A stretch of DNA of 64,000 bases from Vaginimicrobium propionicum (GTDB taxonomy: Bacteria; Actinomycetota; Actinomycetes; Propionibacteriales; Propionibacteriaceae). Positions 16,808 to 26,536 of the stretch are shown in pieces (position 1 is the first letter of the stretch; each line of letters starts with the position of its first letter). The notes below the pieces were generated by a model that was not told the origin of the DNA, made no database searches, and was given only the letters and a program-made list of their open reading frames with translations. The position numbers were made by a program, and so were the translations under genes. The stretch is taken from positions 1,722,051 to 1,786,050 of the forward strand of contig NZ_LT706985.1 in NCBI RefSeq assembly GCF_900155645.1, read 5' to 3'.

Positions 16808-18745
16808 CTAAATCTCGTTGCCAGCGAATTGTGCTTCGTGCAGCCGCCAATAATGTCCGCCAGCTGCTAGCAGCTCTTTGTGGTTGCCTTGTTCGACGAT
16901 GGTTCCATTTTCCATCACCACTATGGTGTCCGCATTGCGAATGGTAGACAGCCTGTGGGCAATGACGAAAGCGGTACGTCCGGCACGCAATTGATTCATG
17001 GCTCGTTGCACCAGCACCTCTGTTCGAGTGTCTACTGATGAGGTGGCTTCATCGAGAATCAGCACGTCCGGGTCGGCGATGAATGCGCGCGCTATGGTTA
17101 TTAACTGTTTTTCGCCAGCCGAAATATTAGAGCCACCGTCAGCTATCTCAGTATCCAGGCCGCCGGGTAAATGTTCGGCAAACCTGTCCACGTAGGCAGC
17201 TTTGGCGGCTTGCACTATTTCTTCATCGCTCGCCCCGTGTTTTCCGTAAGCAATATTTTCGCGAATCGTGCCCTTGAATAGCCACGTATCTTGCAGCACC
17301 ATGCCCAGGTGGTGACGCAATTGGTGGCGGTCAACAAAGCTGATGTCAACACCGTCAATGGTGATAGTGCCAGCATCTACTTCGTAGAAACGCTCCAGCA
17401 AATTGACCAACGTAGTTTTGCCAGCGCCAGTTGGCCCAACAATTGCCACGCTGTGACCAGGTTTAGCGCACAGCGACAAGTTCTCGATCAGTTTACGCTC
17501 TGGAAGATAAGAGAAACTGACGTCATTAAAGCGAACCTCACCAGAAATCTTTGTTGGCAATGTGTTGCTAGTGTGGCTGGATTCCTCTTCTGCGTCCAAT
17601 ACTTGGAAGACCCGCTCTGCGCTAGCCACTCCTGATTGCAGCAAATTAGTCATTGAAGCGATCTGTGTCATCGGTTGGGTGAACATGCGCGAGTATTGGA
17701 TAAAGGCTTGAACATTACCTAAAGGCATTTGGCCACTAGCTACTCTCAAGCCTCCAACTACCGCTATTACTACGTAATTCAGGTTGCCGACGAAGGTATT
17801 TACCGGCATTATCAGCCCAGAAAGAAACTGAGCTTTCAAATTAGCCTGGCAAAGTTCGTCATTAGTTTCGGCGAATCGTTGGGCAACTTGAGCCCGGCGT
17901 CCAAATACTCTCACCAGATCATGCCCGGTGAAAGCTTCTTCGACCTGACCATTTAGTTTTCCGGTGGTGTCCCAAATCTTGACGAATTGTCGCTGAGCAA
18001 ATTTACCGATCAGTGCAGACAACAAGGCAGCCAACGGGACAATGAGAATAGTTAGCACAGCCAGCTGCCAGCTAACGGTGAACATCATCACTCCAACACC
18101 TAGCAGCGTCAGCACCGCAAGTAGAAGTTGGTCTAAGGACTGCTGGAGAGTTTGGGTGATGTTATCGATGTCATTGGTGATACGGCTCAATAATTCTCCG
18201 CGCGGCTGTTTGTCGTAATAGGACAGTGGCAGCCGGTCGAGTTTGGCGCGTAACTCTAAGCGCATGCGATAGACAGAACGCTGAACGGCGCGATTCAGTA
18301 GCAAACGTTGAATAAATGAACCCAGTGAAAACAGCAGGTAAAGGCCACCCGCCAGCAGCAGAATCTTTGCGAGCACGTCGAAATCAATACCTACGCCAGG
18401 AGTTATTTCCATACCCGAAAGCATGTCGGCCAACCGGTCTTGACCCTCAGCTTGCAAACCGGCAATCACCTGCTCTTTAGTGGCGTTGGGTGGCAGATTC
18501 TTGCCAATTAAGCCAGCGAAAATTACGTCCGTTGCGCGCCCCAGAATCTTCGGCGCCACGACGTTGAATAGCACTGAAACTATGCCGATAGCGGTGACGG
18601 TGATAAGAATTGCCCGCTCCGGTTTTAAGATGGCTAGCAGCCTTCTTAGGCTGGGGAAAAAGGTGATGGCTTTCTCGGTGGCGACCCGTCCCATACCGCC
18701 GTGACGGGGTGCTCTTGGTCGCTGATTTGCGCTGCGCTGGCTCAT
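16808..18745 (-). CDS. Heterodimeric ABC exporter, subunit with canonical NBD
   Basis: This 645-residue half-transporter has a basic N-terminal tail, a six-helix ABC exporter domain (about residues 45-385) and an ATPase domain (about 410-640). The ATPase has Walker A GPTGAGKTTLVNLL, signature ISAGEKQLITIARAF, Walker B VLILDEATSSVD with the catalytic Glu, and VIAHRLST with the H-loop His. Its partner lies just upstream with a 4-base overlap (ATGA). Pairs like this (TM287/288, BmrCD type) export drugs, lipids or peptides. The ISAGEKQ signature variant is typical of the canonical partner. The substrate is unknown. Confidence 0.95.
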   Translation of the reverse strand: MSQRSANQRPRAPRHGGMGRVATEKAITFFPSLRRLLAILKPERAILITVTAIGIVSVLFNVVAPKILGRATDVIFAGLIGKNLPPNATKEQVIAGLQAEGQDRLADMLSGMEITPGVGIDFDVLAKILLLAGGLYLLFSLGSFIQRLLLNRAVQRSVYRMRLELRAKLDRLPLSYYDKQPRGELLSRITNDIDNITQTLQQSLDQLLLAVLTLLGVGVMMFTVSWQLAVLTILIVPLAALLSALIGKFAQRQFVKIWDTTGKLNGQVEEAFTGHDLVRVFGRRAQVAQRFAETNDELCQANLKAQFLSGLIMPVNTFVGNLNYVVIAVVGGLRVASGQMPLGNVQAFIQYSRMFTQPMTQIASMTNLLQSGVASAERVFQVLDAEEESSHTSNTLPTKISGEVRFNDVSFSYLPERKLIENLSLCAKPGHSVAIVGPTGAGKTTLVNLLERFYEVDAGTITIDGVDISFVDRHQLRHHLGMVLQDTWLFKGTIRENIAYGKHGASDEEIVQAAKAAYVDRFAEHLPGGLDTEIADGGSNISAGEKQLITIARAFIADPDVLILDEATSSVDTRTEVLVQRAMNQLRAGRTAFVIAHRLSTIRNADTIVVMENGTIVEQGNHKELLAAGGHYWRLHEAQFAGNEI

Positions 18746-20466
18746 GCCGCCACCTCATCATTTTGGGAGGAGTAAATTTCTCGATAAGTCTTACTGGTTT
18801 CAAGTAGCTGTGCGTGGGTGCCGATAGCTTCTATACGTCCATGATCAAGGACGATTATCTGATCGGCGCTGGTAATCGTCGAGATGCGTTGGGCAACGAT
18901 TAACACCGCTGCCTTTCGGGTGAGAGGTTTTATTCCGGCTCGCACTGCCTTATCAGTAGCTACGTCCAATGCTGAGAAAGCATCATCAAATATGTAGATA
19001 TCAGCTTTCTTCAACAATGCTCTGGCGATTGACAGCCGCTGCCGCTGGCCGCCGGAAACATTAGTACCTCCTTGGGCTATCGACGCTTCAAGTTGTCCGT
19101 CTAAATCTCGGACGAATCCGGCCTGCGCAGCCTCAAGTGCAGCCCACATCTCCTCAGGGCTGGCTTGTGGGTCGCCGTAGCGCAAATTGGATGCCACCGT
19201 CCCGCTAAATAGATAAGGCTTTTGCGGCACTAAACCAATTTTTGACCAAAGTTGGTCGGCGCTCATGTCTTGGATGTCGGTGCCGCCGATGGTGATTCGT
19301 CCAGCACTGACGTCAAAAAGTCGGGGGATTAAATTAACCAGAGTCGTTTTGCCAGCCCCGGTGGAGCCGATGAGTGCCGTTGTGGTGCCTGGTTTTAAGG
19401 TGAATGTTAAATCGCTTAATACTGGACGTTCAGCGCCCGGATAACTAAAGGTAACGTCTTCGAAAGCCACTTCGGCGCCATCCGTTTCGGCGGCAGGCTT
19501 GTCAACCCAAACCACTGAAGATTCTTGCTTTAGCACTGCCATTATGCGGGTGGCGCAAACCGAGGCTCTTGGGGCCATCAACACCATAATCGTGGCAATC
19601 ATGACGCTAATGAGAATCTGAATCAGATAGGTGAGGAAAGCGATTAGCGAACCAACCTGCATTGTCGAAGAATCAATGCGATGAGCGCCGAACCACATAA
19701 CTGCGACTTGGGAGAGATTCATCACCAGGAAAACCCCAGGAAATAACAGGGCAAATAGGGTGCCGATCCGTATGCCTAATTTCATTAAGTCGGTATTTGC
19801 GATATCGAAGCGGGCGCGTTCATCGGCTTCACGTACGAAAGCTCTAATCACCCGCACGCCAGAAATTTGTTCTCTCGCTACGTCGTTCAATGCGTCAATT
19901 TTGCTTTGCTGGGCACGGAAAAGTGGCGATATTCGCCACACAATCAACCCCACCAGTATGCCTAAGACGATGACCGCCACCAGAATCGCCCAACTTAACA
20001 CCACGTCCTCGCGCAGCGCCATCACCACGCCCCCAATCATGGTCAGCGGTGCCGCTATCATTACTGCGCAGGTCATGAAAACCAGCATTTGTACTTGCTG
20101 GACGTCGTTCGTACAGCGGGTGATAAGCGATGGTGCGCCAAATTCGTTCATTTCGCGCCGAGAAAAGTTGAGTGTGTGTTCGAAAACTGCTTTGCGGATA
20201 TCGCGGCCTAGCTTCATAGCAGCGTTAGCCCCCATGAATACTGCGCATGCTTGAGCGCAAACCTGCAGAGCCGAGATTGCTAACATCAATCCACCGCGCG
20301 CCCAGATATAGCCAATATCGCCTTTGGCTACGCCTTCGTCAATGATTCGGGCATTCAAATTCGGTAAGCTCAGTGAAGCTGTGACGGCAATGAGTTGGCC
20401 AATCAAGGCGCCGACGACATACCCCCAAAAGGGGCGGATATAAGTATTTATCAATTTGGTAAGCAT
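18742..20466 (-). CDS. Heterodimeric ABC exporter, subunit with degenerate NBD
   Basis: This 574-residue half-transporter has six membrane helices (to about residue 310) and an ATPase domain with Walker A IGSTGAGKTTLVNL and signature VSGGQRQRLSIARAL. The Walker B ends in Asp (IYIFDDAFSALD), not Glu, and the H-loop has Gln (VAQRIST), not His. These are the hallmarks of the non-catalytic site in asymmetric exporters, so this subunit regulates or binds ATP while its partner hydrolyses it. GGAGAG precedes the ATG. It is the first gene of the two-gene operon. Confidence 0.95.
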   Translation of the reverse strand: MLTKLINTYIRPFWGYVVGALIGQLIAVTASLSLPNLNARIIDEGVAKGDIGYIWARGGLMLAISALQVCAQACAVFMGANAAMKLGRDIRKAVFEHTLNFSRREMNEFGAPSLITRCTNDVQQVQMLVFMTCAVMIAAPLTMIGGVVMALREDVVLSWAILVAVIVLGILVGLIVWRISPLFRAQQSKIDALNDVAREQISGVRVIRAFVREADERARFDIANTDLMKLGIRIGTLFALLFPGVFLVMNLSQVAVMWFGAHRIDSSTMQVGSLIAFLTYLIQILISVMIATIMVLMAPRASVCATRIMAVLKQESSVVWVDKPAAETDGAEVAFEDVTFSYPGAERPVLSDLTFTLKPGTTTALIGSTGAGKTTLVNLIPRLFDVSAGRITIGGTDIQDMSADQLWSKIGLVPQKPYLFSGTVASNLRYGDPQASPEEMWAALEAAQAGFVRDLDGQLEASIAQGGTNVSGGQRQRLSIARALLKKADIYIFDDAFSALDVATDKAVRAGIKPLTRKAAVLIVAQRISTITSADQIIVLDHGRIEAIGTHAQLLETSKTYREIYSSQNDEVAA

Positions 20467-20675
20467 ATTGCTCTCCGAAATTCTAAGAGGTCGTCACTTA
20501 GGCTCTAACTAACCTACGCCCGCCAGCCAAAAGCCTAATGATTTAGAGCATCAACTCTGACGCGCACCAGCAGGTCACCTTTATGGGCTATTAACGAGAA
20601 ATATGTGGCGCCTAAATTTCTGGGGTCTGGTCTGGTAAATGACACCGTGGCTTCTGGCCAGGTAACCTTGAGCGC

Positions 20676-22193
20676 GTGAATGATTCAACGAGCCTCGAAC
20701 ATGATCTTTCTGAGCAGCAAAAGGTGCGCCTAGAAAAACGTGCCCGTTTGCTAGCTGCTGGTAAGCAGGCTTATCCAGTGGATTTGCGCCGTAGCCATCG
20801 GCTTGTTGACATTAGACGTAAATGGGACGACTTGCTAAGCGATGGCGAAGAGGTTCGAGACGAGGTTGTAGAGATCGGCGGAAGAGTGATCTTCGTCCGC
20901 AACACCGGCAAGCTATGTTTCGCCACCCTTCAGGATGGTTTTACCCCGCAAAGCAATGGGGAACGGCTGCAGGTGATGATCTCGCTAGCCAATATCGGCG
21001 AAGAGGCGCTAGCTGAATGGAAATCAGATGTTGATCTTGGTGACTTCGTTTGGGTGAAGGGCTTTATCACCAGATCAAAGCGCGGTGAATTATCCGTAAT
21101 GGCGACCCAGTGGCGTATGGCGTCCAAGGCGCTGCGTCCACTGCCGACTATGCATAAGGAGTTGTCCGAGGAATCTCGAGTCAGGCAACGCTATAACGAT
21201 TTGATTATGCGCCCGCAAGCTCGCGAGATGGTGCGGTTACGTTCTGCAGTGACTAAATCGTTGCGCAAAACCCTTGACGATAAGGGTTTCATCGAGATTG
21301 AAACCCCGATTTTGCAGTTGGTTCATGGTGGGGCTGCGGCGCGACCATTCAACACTCATCTCAATGCTTTCGATATTGATATGACGCTACGTATCGCCTT
21401 GGAGCTATATCTAAAGCGCACCATGGTTGGCGGTACCGACAGGGTTTACGAGATTGGCCGAGTGTTTAGAAATGAGGGCATTGATTCTACTCACTCGGCA
21501 GAGTTCACCATGTTGGAGGCCTATGAATCTTGGGGTGATCAAACGACGATCGCCGAGGTGGCTAAGCAAATCATTCTTGACGCGGCTGACGCCCTCGGTT
21601 CTAGGCAAATCACATTGGCCAGTGGTGTGGTCATTGACCTGGATGCTGAATGGAAATGGGTGCCGTTCTATCCAACTTTGAGCCAAAAATTAGGTGAAGA
21701 AATTACCGTTGACACGAGTCGTGAACGCCTAATTGAGCTGTTGGAAGCCAAAGACATTGATTTTGATGATCATGTTTCTGATGGCAAATTAGCGATGAAA
21801 CTCTTTGAAGAGACGGTTGAGAAAGACCTTATCCAACCGACTTTCGTGTGTGATTTTCCGGCTGTCGCCCAGCCGCTAGCCCGCCCGCACCGCAGCCAGC
21901 CTGGTCTTGTCGAAGCCTGGGATCTAATGATTAACGGGGTTGAGATCGGTACTGGATTCAGCGAGTTGGTTGACCCTGTTATTCAGCGTGAAGTGCTAAC
22001 CGAACAATCATTGGCGGCTGCTGCTGGAGATCAAGAAGCTATGCAGTTGGATGAAGATTTCTTGGCTGCCCTAGAGCAGGGTTGCCCACCGATGGGCGGT
22101 TTGGGAATCGGTATCGACAGACTGCTGATGCTATTTACCCAGGTTGGTATTCGCGAGACGATTCTTTACCCACTGCTGCGTCCGCACAGCTAG
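20676..22193 (+). CDS. lysS: Lysyl-tRNA synthetase, class II
   Basis: LysS charges tRNA-Lys with lysine. The 505-residue protein has an N-terminal OB-fold anticodon-binding domain (about 60-165) and the class II core: motif 1 near KGFIEIETPIL, motif 2 VFRNEGIDSTHSAEFTMLEAY, and motif 3 GLGIGIDRLLMLF at the end. The start is GTG at 20676, with no clear ribosome site, so the mRNA may be leaderless or the start slightly different. It stands alone, divergent from the ABC exporter. Confidence 0.96.
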   Translation: MNDSTSLEHDLSEQQKVRLEKRARLLAAGKQAYPVDLRRSHRLVDIRRKWDDLLSDGEEVRDEVVEIGGRVIFVRNTGKLCFATLQDGFTPQSNGERLQVMISLANIGEEALAEWKSDVDLGDFVWVKGFITRSKRGELSVMATQWRMASKALRPLPTMHKELSEESRVRQRYNDLIMRPQAREMVRLRSAVTKSLRKTLDDKGFIEIETPILQLVHGGAAARPFNTHLNAFDIDMTLRIALELYLKRTMVGGTDRVYEIGRVFRNEGIDSTHSAEFTMLEAYESWGDQTTIAEVAKQIILDAADALGSRQITLASGVVIDLDAEWKWVPFYPTLSQKLGEEITVDTSRERLIELLEAKDIDFDDHVSDGKLAMKLFEETVEKDLIQPTFVCDFPAVAQPLARPHRSQPGLVEAWDLMINGVEIGTGFSELVDPVIQREVLTEQSLAAAAGDQEAMQLDEDFLAALEQGCPPMGGLGIGIDRLLMLFTQVGIRETILYPLLRPHS

Positions 22194-22228
22194 ATCTAGT
22201 TTTCTCTCTTTTGCGTCCTGTGTGGCGT

Positions 22229-22252
22229 GCCCTAAATAGGGCGAATAGTTTT
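22229..22252 (+). terminator. Weak terminator after lysS
   Basis: GCCCT-AAAT-AGGGC (22229-22242) is followed by GAATAGTTTTCC. The stem is short (5 bp), but it is the only hairpin between lysS and the dnaK promoter. Confidence 0.4.
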
Positions 22253-22264
22253 CCACAATCAGCG

Positions 22265-22290
22265 GGAATAATGCTTTGCCTTTTATAGTT
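22265..22290 (+). promoter_or_regulatory. SigR/SigH-type promoter of the dnaK operon
   Basis: GGAAT (22265-22269) is followed after 18 bases by GTT (22288-22290), the consensus of actinobacterial SigR/SigH ECF promoters, which respond to thiol-oxidative and heat stress. A vegetative-like TATAGT at 22284-22289 overlaps it. The -10 part coincides with the first HspR operator, so bound HspR would block initiation. Confidence 0.55.
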
Positions 22291-22308
22291 GAGCCTAATA
22301 GACTCAAG
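22288..22308. promoter_or_regulatory. HspR operator HAIR-1
   Basis: GTTGAGC-N7-ACTCAAG matches the HspR-associated inverted repeat CTTGAGT-N7-ACTCAAG at 12 of 14 defined positions, with exact spacing. It overlaps the promoter -10 region. The repressor gene, hspR, is the fourth gene of this operon. Confidence 0.85.
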
Positions 22309-22315
22309 TTGAGAA

Positions 22316-22336
22316 GTTGAGTGAATCAAGCTCAAG
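22316..22336. promoter_or_regulatory. HspR operator HAIR-2
   Basis: GTTGAGT-N7-GCTCAAG is a second copy of the HAIR element, again 12 of 14 matches and exact spacing, centred 28 bases (nearly three helical turns) after HAIR-1. Two sites on the same face would favour cooperative binding. Confidence 0.85.
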
Positions 22337-22369
22337 TTTGAGTTTTTGGAATAGGAATTAAACATATAG

Positions 22370-24226
<1,857 letters not shown>

Positions 24227-24234
24227 CTAATTAT

Positions 24235-24263
24235 CCGGGTGGCCGACGTGCTCGGTCACCCGG
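24235..24263 (+). other. Hairpin in the dnaK-grpE intergenic region
   Basis: CCGGGTGGCCGA and TCGGTCACCCGG form a 12-bp stem with one G-U pair and a 5-base loop, 8 bases after the dnaK stop. No T-run follows, so it is more likely an mRNA-stabilising or partial attenuating structure that lowers grpE relative to dnaK. The stem core is nearly the same as in the terminator at 55559-55590. Confidence 0.6.
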
Positions 24264-24280
24264 AAACTAAAAGGATAGAT

Positions 24281-24898
24281 ATGAGCGAGGCTTTCGAGAA
24301 CGAAACCGGCGAGGTCGGCCAGCAGGAAAGCGAAGTCGCCCCCGAGCCGGTAGACGAGCTGAGTGAGCTAAAAGAGCTAGTCAAAGAGCGCACCGAGGAC
24401 TTGCAACGGCTACAAGCTGAATATGTTAACTACAAGAAGCGGGTAGATCGTGACCGCCAAGTTGCCAGACAGTCTGGTATCGAGGCGCTGCTTAGAGATC
24501 TGATGCCGGCTTTCGATTCGATCGTTGCAGCCGAGAAGATGAATGCGCTAGAGGGCGGATTCAAGTTAACTGCAGACGAGTTCGTCAAAGTCGCTAGGCA
24601 ATACGGCATGCATCGTGTAGGTGAGGTTGGTGACGATTTCGACCCGCTAGTACACGAAGCGTTAATGCAGGTGCCGGTGGCTGGCGAGGGTGAGCCGAAA
24701 GTACACGAGGTTATGCAGGTTGGCTACCAGGTTGGTGACCAAACTCTGCGTCCAGCTCGGGTTGTGGTGGCAATGCCAACCGGTGAGAGCGAAGAGTCTA
24801 CGCCCAAGCCTAAAACTGACCAGGCTGAGACAAACACCGATGAGACTCAATCAGCCACGGCTGAGGTGGCAGACGAATCTCCTAGTCAAGAGGAATAA
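24281..24898 (+). CDS. grpE: Nucleotide exchange factor GrpE
   Basis: GrpE releases ADP from DnaK. The start at 24281 is chosen because AAAGGAT precedes it at the right distance; a GTG at 24239 in frame would place the start inside the hairpin. The 205-residue protein has an acidic N-terminal stretch, the long dimerising helix (LQRLQAEYVNYKKRVDRDR), and the beta domain ending in GYQVGDQTLRPARVVVA. An acidic, Thr/Glu-rich tail follows, as often in actinobacteria. Confidence 0.97.
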   Translation: MSEAFENETGEVGQQESEVAPEPVDELSELKELVKERTEDLQRLQAEYVNYKKRVDRDRQVARQSGIEALLRDLMPAFDSIVAAEKMNALEGGFKLTADEFVKVARQYGMHRVGEVGDDFDPLVHEALMQVPVAGEGEPKVHEVMQVGYQVGDQTLRPARVVVAMPTGESEESTPKPKTDQAETNTDETQSATAEVADESPSQEE

Positions 24899-24930
24899 TC
24901 AAATAATTTGAACGCCGAAAGGAGGACACG

Positions 24931-26052
24931 GTGAGCGACTACAACGGTAAGGATTATTACAAGGTGCTTGGCGTGTCCAAAAACGCCAAAACCGAGCAAA
25001 TAAAAAAGGCATTTCGCAAAATTGCGCGGGATAATCACCCCGATCAGCATCCCGGCGATAAAAAAGCTGAGCAGCGCTTCAAAGAAGCATCTGAAGCTCA
25101 TGACGTGTTGAGCGACCCGCAGAAGAGGCAGAAATATGATGCGGAGCGGGCTTTCGGGGTGTCTGGCCCTGGCGGTTTCCATTTCCAGCGAAATGGGGGC
25201 ACGACCACTACATTCAACGGCAATATCGAGGATTTGCTGCGTGGTATGCAAGGTGGCGAAGGGCTAGGCGACATTTTCGGCGGCATGTTTGGTGGCTCTC
25301 GTCGCAGCAGCGCCAAAATGGCTAGGCGCGGTGGGGACGTCGAAGGTTCTGTCACCTTAGGTTTTCAAGAAGCTATCGACGGGGCTACCGTCGGCGTCCG
25401 AATAGTCAGTGAAGAAGCCTGCCCAGCCTGTCGGGGCACCGGCGCTAAAGCTGGCACGCAGCCGAAATTATGCGATATTTGTCAAGGCTCCGGCGTTGAC
25501 TACCAGCATGGGTTAACTGGCGCTGCCTGCACCCATTGCGGCGGGCGAGGCGTCGTCATTGAATCACCATGCGCTTCCTGCCACGGCTCTGGACGGTTAA
25601 ATAACGACCGAGTGGTGCAAGTACGCTTGCCAGCCGGGGTTGCTGACGGCCAGCGGCTACGCATTCGAGGACGCGGCAAGAAAGGTGAAAACGGCGGCAA
25701 GGACGGCGACCTTTATGTCCAAGTCCACGTCAATCCGCATCCGATTTTCGGACGTGACGGCCAAGACTTAACCATCACCGTGCCGGTCACCTTTGCCGAA
25801 GCTGCCCTTGGAGCTGAAATTGAGGTGCCAACTTTAAGTGGGGCTAACGTCAAGTTACGGCTACCGGCAGGTACTCCTAACGGGCGGGTGCTGCGGGTGC
25901 GTGGACGTGGAGTCACCGGCGGTGATCTGCTGGTTACCGTAGATGTACAAGTGCCCGGACAGTTGAGCGACAAGGCGAAAGATGCTTTGCGTCAATATCA
26001 GGAAGCTGCCGGGGAGAAGAATCCTCGCCAAAAGCTATTTGGGGTTAAGTAA
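24931..26052 (+). CDS. dnaJ: Co-chaperone DnaJ (Hsp40)
   Basis: DnaJ delivers substrates to DnaK and stimulates its ATPase. The 373-residue type I protein has a J domain with the HPD motif (NHPDQHPG, about residue 36), a Gly/Phe-rich region, and four CxxCxGxG zinc motifs (CPACRGTG, CDICQGSG, CTHCGGRG, CASCHGSG), then the C-terminal substrate domains. A GTG start with AAAGGAGG upstream is used. Its stop overlaps the hspR start as TAATG. Confidence 0.98.
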   Translation: MSDYNGKDYYKVLGVSKNAKTEQIKKAFRKIARDNHPDQHPGDKKAEQRFKEASEAHDVLSDPQKRQKYDAERAFGVSGPGGFHFQRNGGTTTTFNGNIEDLLRGMQGGEGLGDIFGGMFGGSRRSSAKMARRGGDVEGSVTLGFQEAIDGATVGVRIVSEEACPACRGTGAKAGTQPKLCDICQGSGVDYQHGLTGAACTHCGGRGVVIESPCASCHGSGRLNNDRVVQVRLPAGVADGQRLRIRGRGKKGENGGKDGDLYVQVHVNPHPIFGRDGQDLTITVPVTFAEAALGAEIEVPTLSGANVKLRLPAGTPNGRVLRVRGRGVTGGDLLVTVDVQVPGQLSDKAKDALRQYQEAAGEKNPRQKLFGVK

Positions 26053-26462
26053 TGACTCAACTGCCAGACATCATCGACCCGGATGTGCCGATTTTCTCGG
26101 TTTCAGTTGCCGCACAGCTAGCTGATATGCATGCCCAAACCTTGCGCGCCTATGACCGAATCGGGTTGGTGGTGCCTAGACGAGCTGCTAATGGGAGACG
26201 TAAATACAGCCCAAACGATGTTGCTAAGCTGCGTTTAGTGCAACGCCTTAGCCAGGATGAAGGCATCAACTTAAATGGGATTAGAAGAATTATCGAATTG
26301 GGTGACCAAATACAGGTATTAAAGCGGCGAAATACTCAGCTAACTGAGCTTATTGACGAGTTGGTTAGCCAAGATGTGCGGCCAAGAGTATTTACCGCCT
26401 CAGCATCTGGAAAGGTTTACAGCGGTCGCGTCCACCGTCAATTATTGGCCATTTCAAGCTAA
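26052..26462 (+). CDS. hspR: Heat-shock repressor HspR (MerR family)
   Basis: HspR represses the dnaK operon by binding HAIR sites, with DnaK as co-repressor in characterised actinobacteria. The 136-residue protein has a MerR-type winged helix (FSVSVAAQLADMHAQTLRAY, then RIGLVVPRRAANGRRKYSPND) and a short coiled coil (LGDQIQVLKRRNTQLTEL). It is coupled to dnaJ by a one-base overlap. This gives an autoregulated loop with the two HAIR operators before dnaK. Confidence 0.97.
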   Translation: MTQLPDIIDPDVPIFSVSVAAQLADMHAQTLRAYDRIGLVVPRRAANGRRKYSPNDVAKLRLVQRLSQDEGINLNGIRRIIELGDQIQVLKRRNTQLTELIDELVSQDVRPRVFTASASGKVYSGRVHRQLLAISS

Positions 26463-26536
26463 CTTTCGACTGCGAGTTGCCAACAAATCAGGCCGCAGGC
26501 GCGTCTCGTCTTGGCTCAAGGTAGCCTAGGAGTGTT

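Noticed and set aside
20498-20517. Possible DtxR/IdeR box (TTAGG...CTAACCTAC) before the ABC exporter
   Set aside because: The half-sites resemble the consensus, but they are one base too far apart and the middle does not match.
24239-24280. GrpE start at the GTG 24239
   Set aside because: It would put the start in the 12-bp hairpin without a ribosome site; ATG 24281 has a good one.
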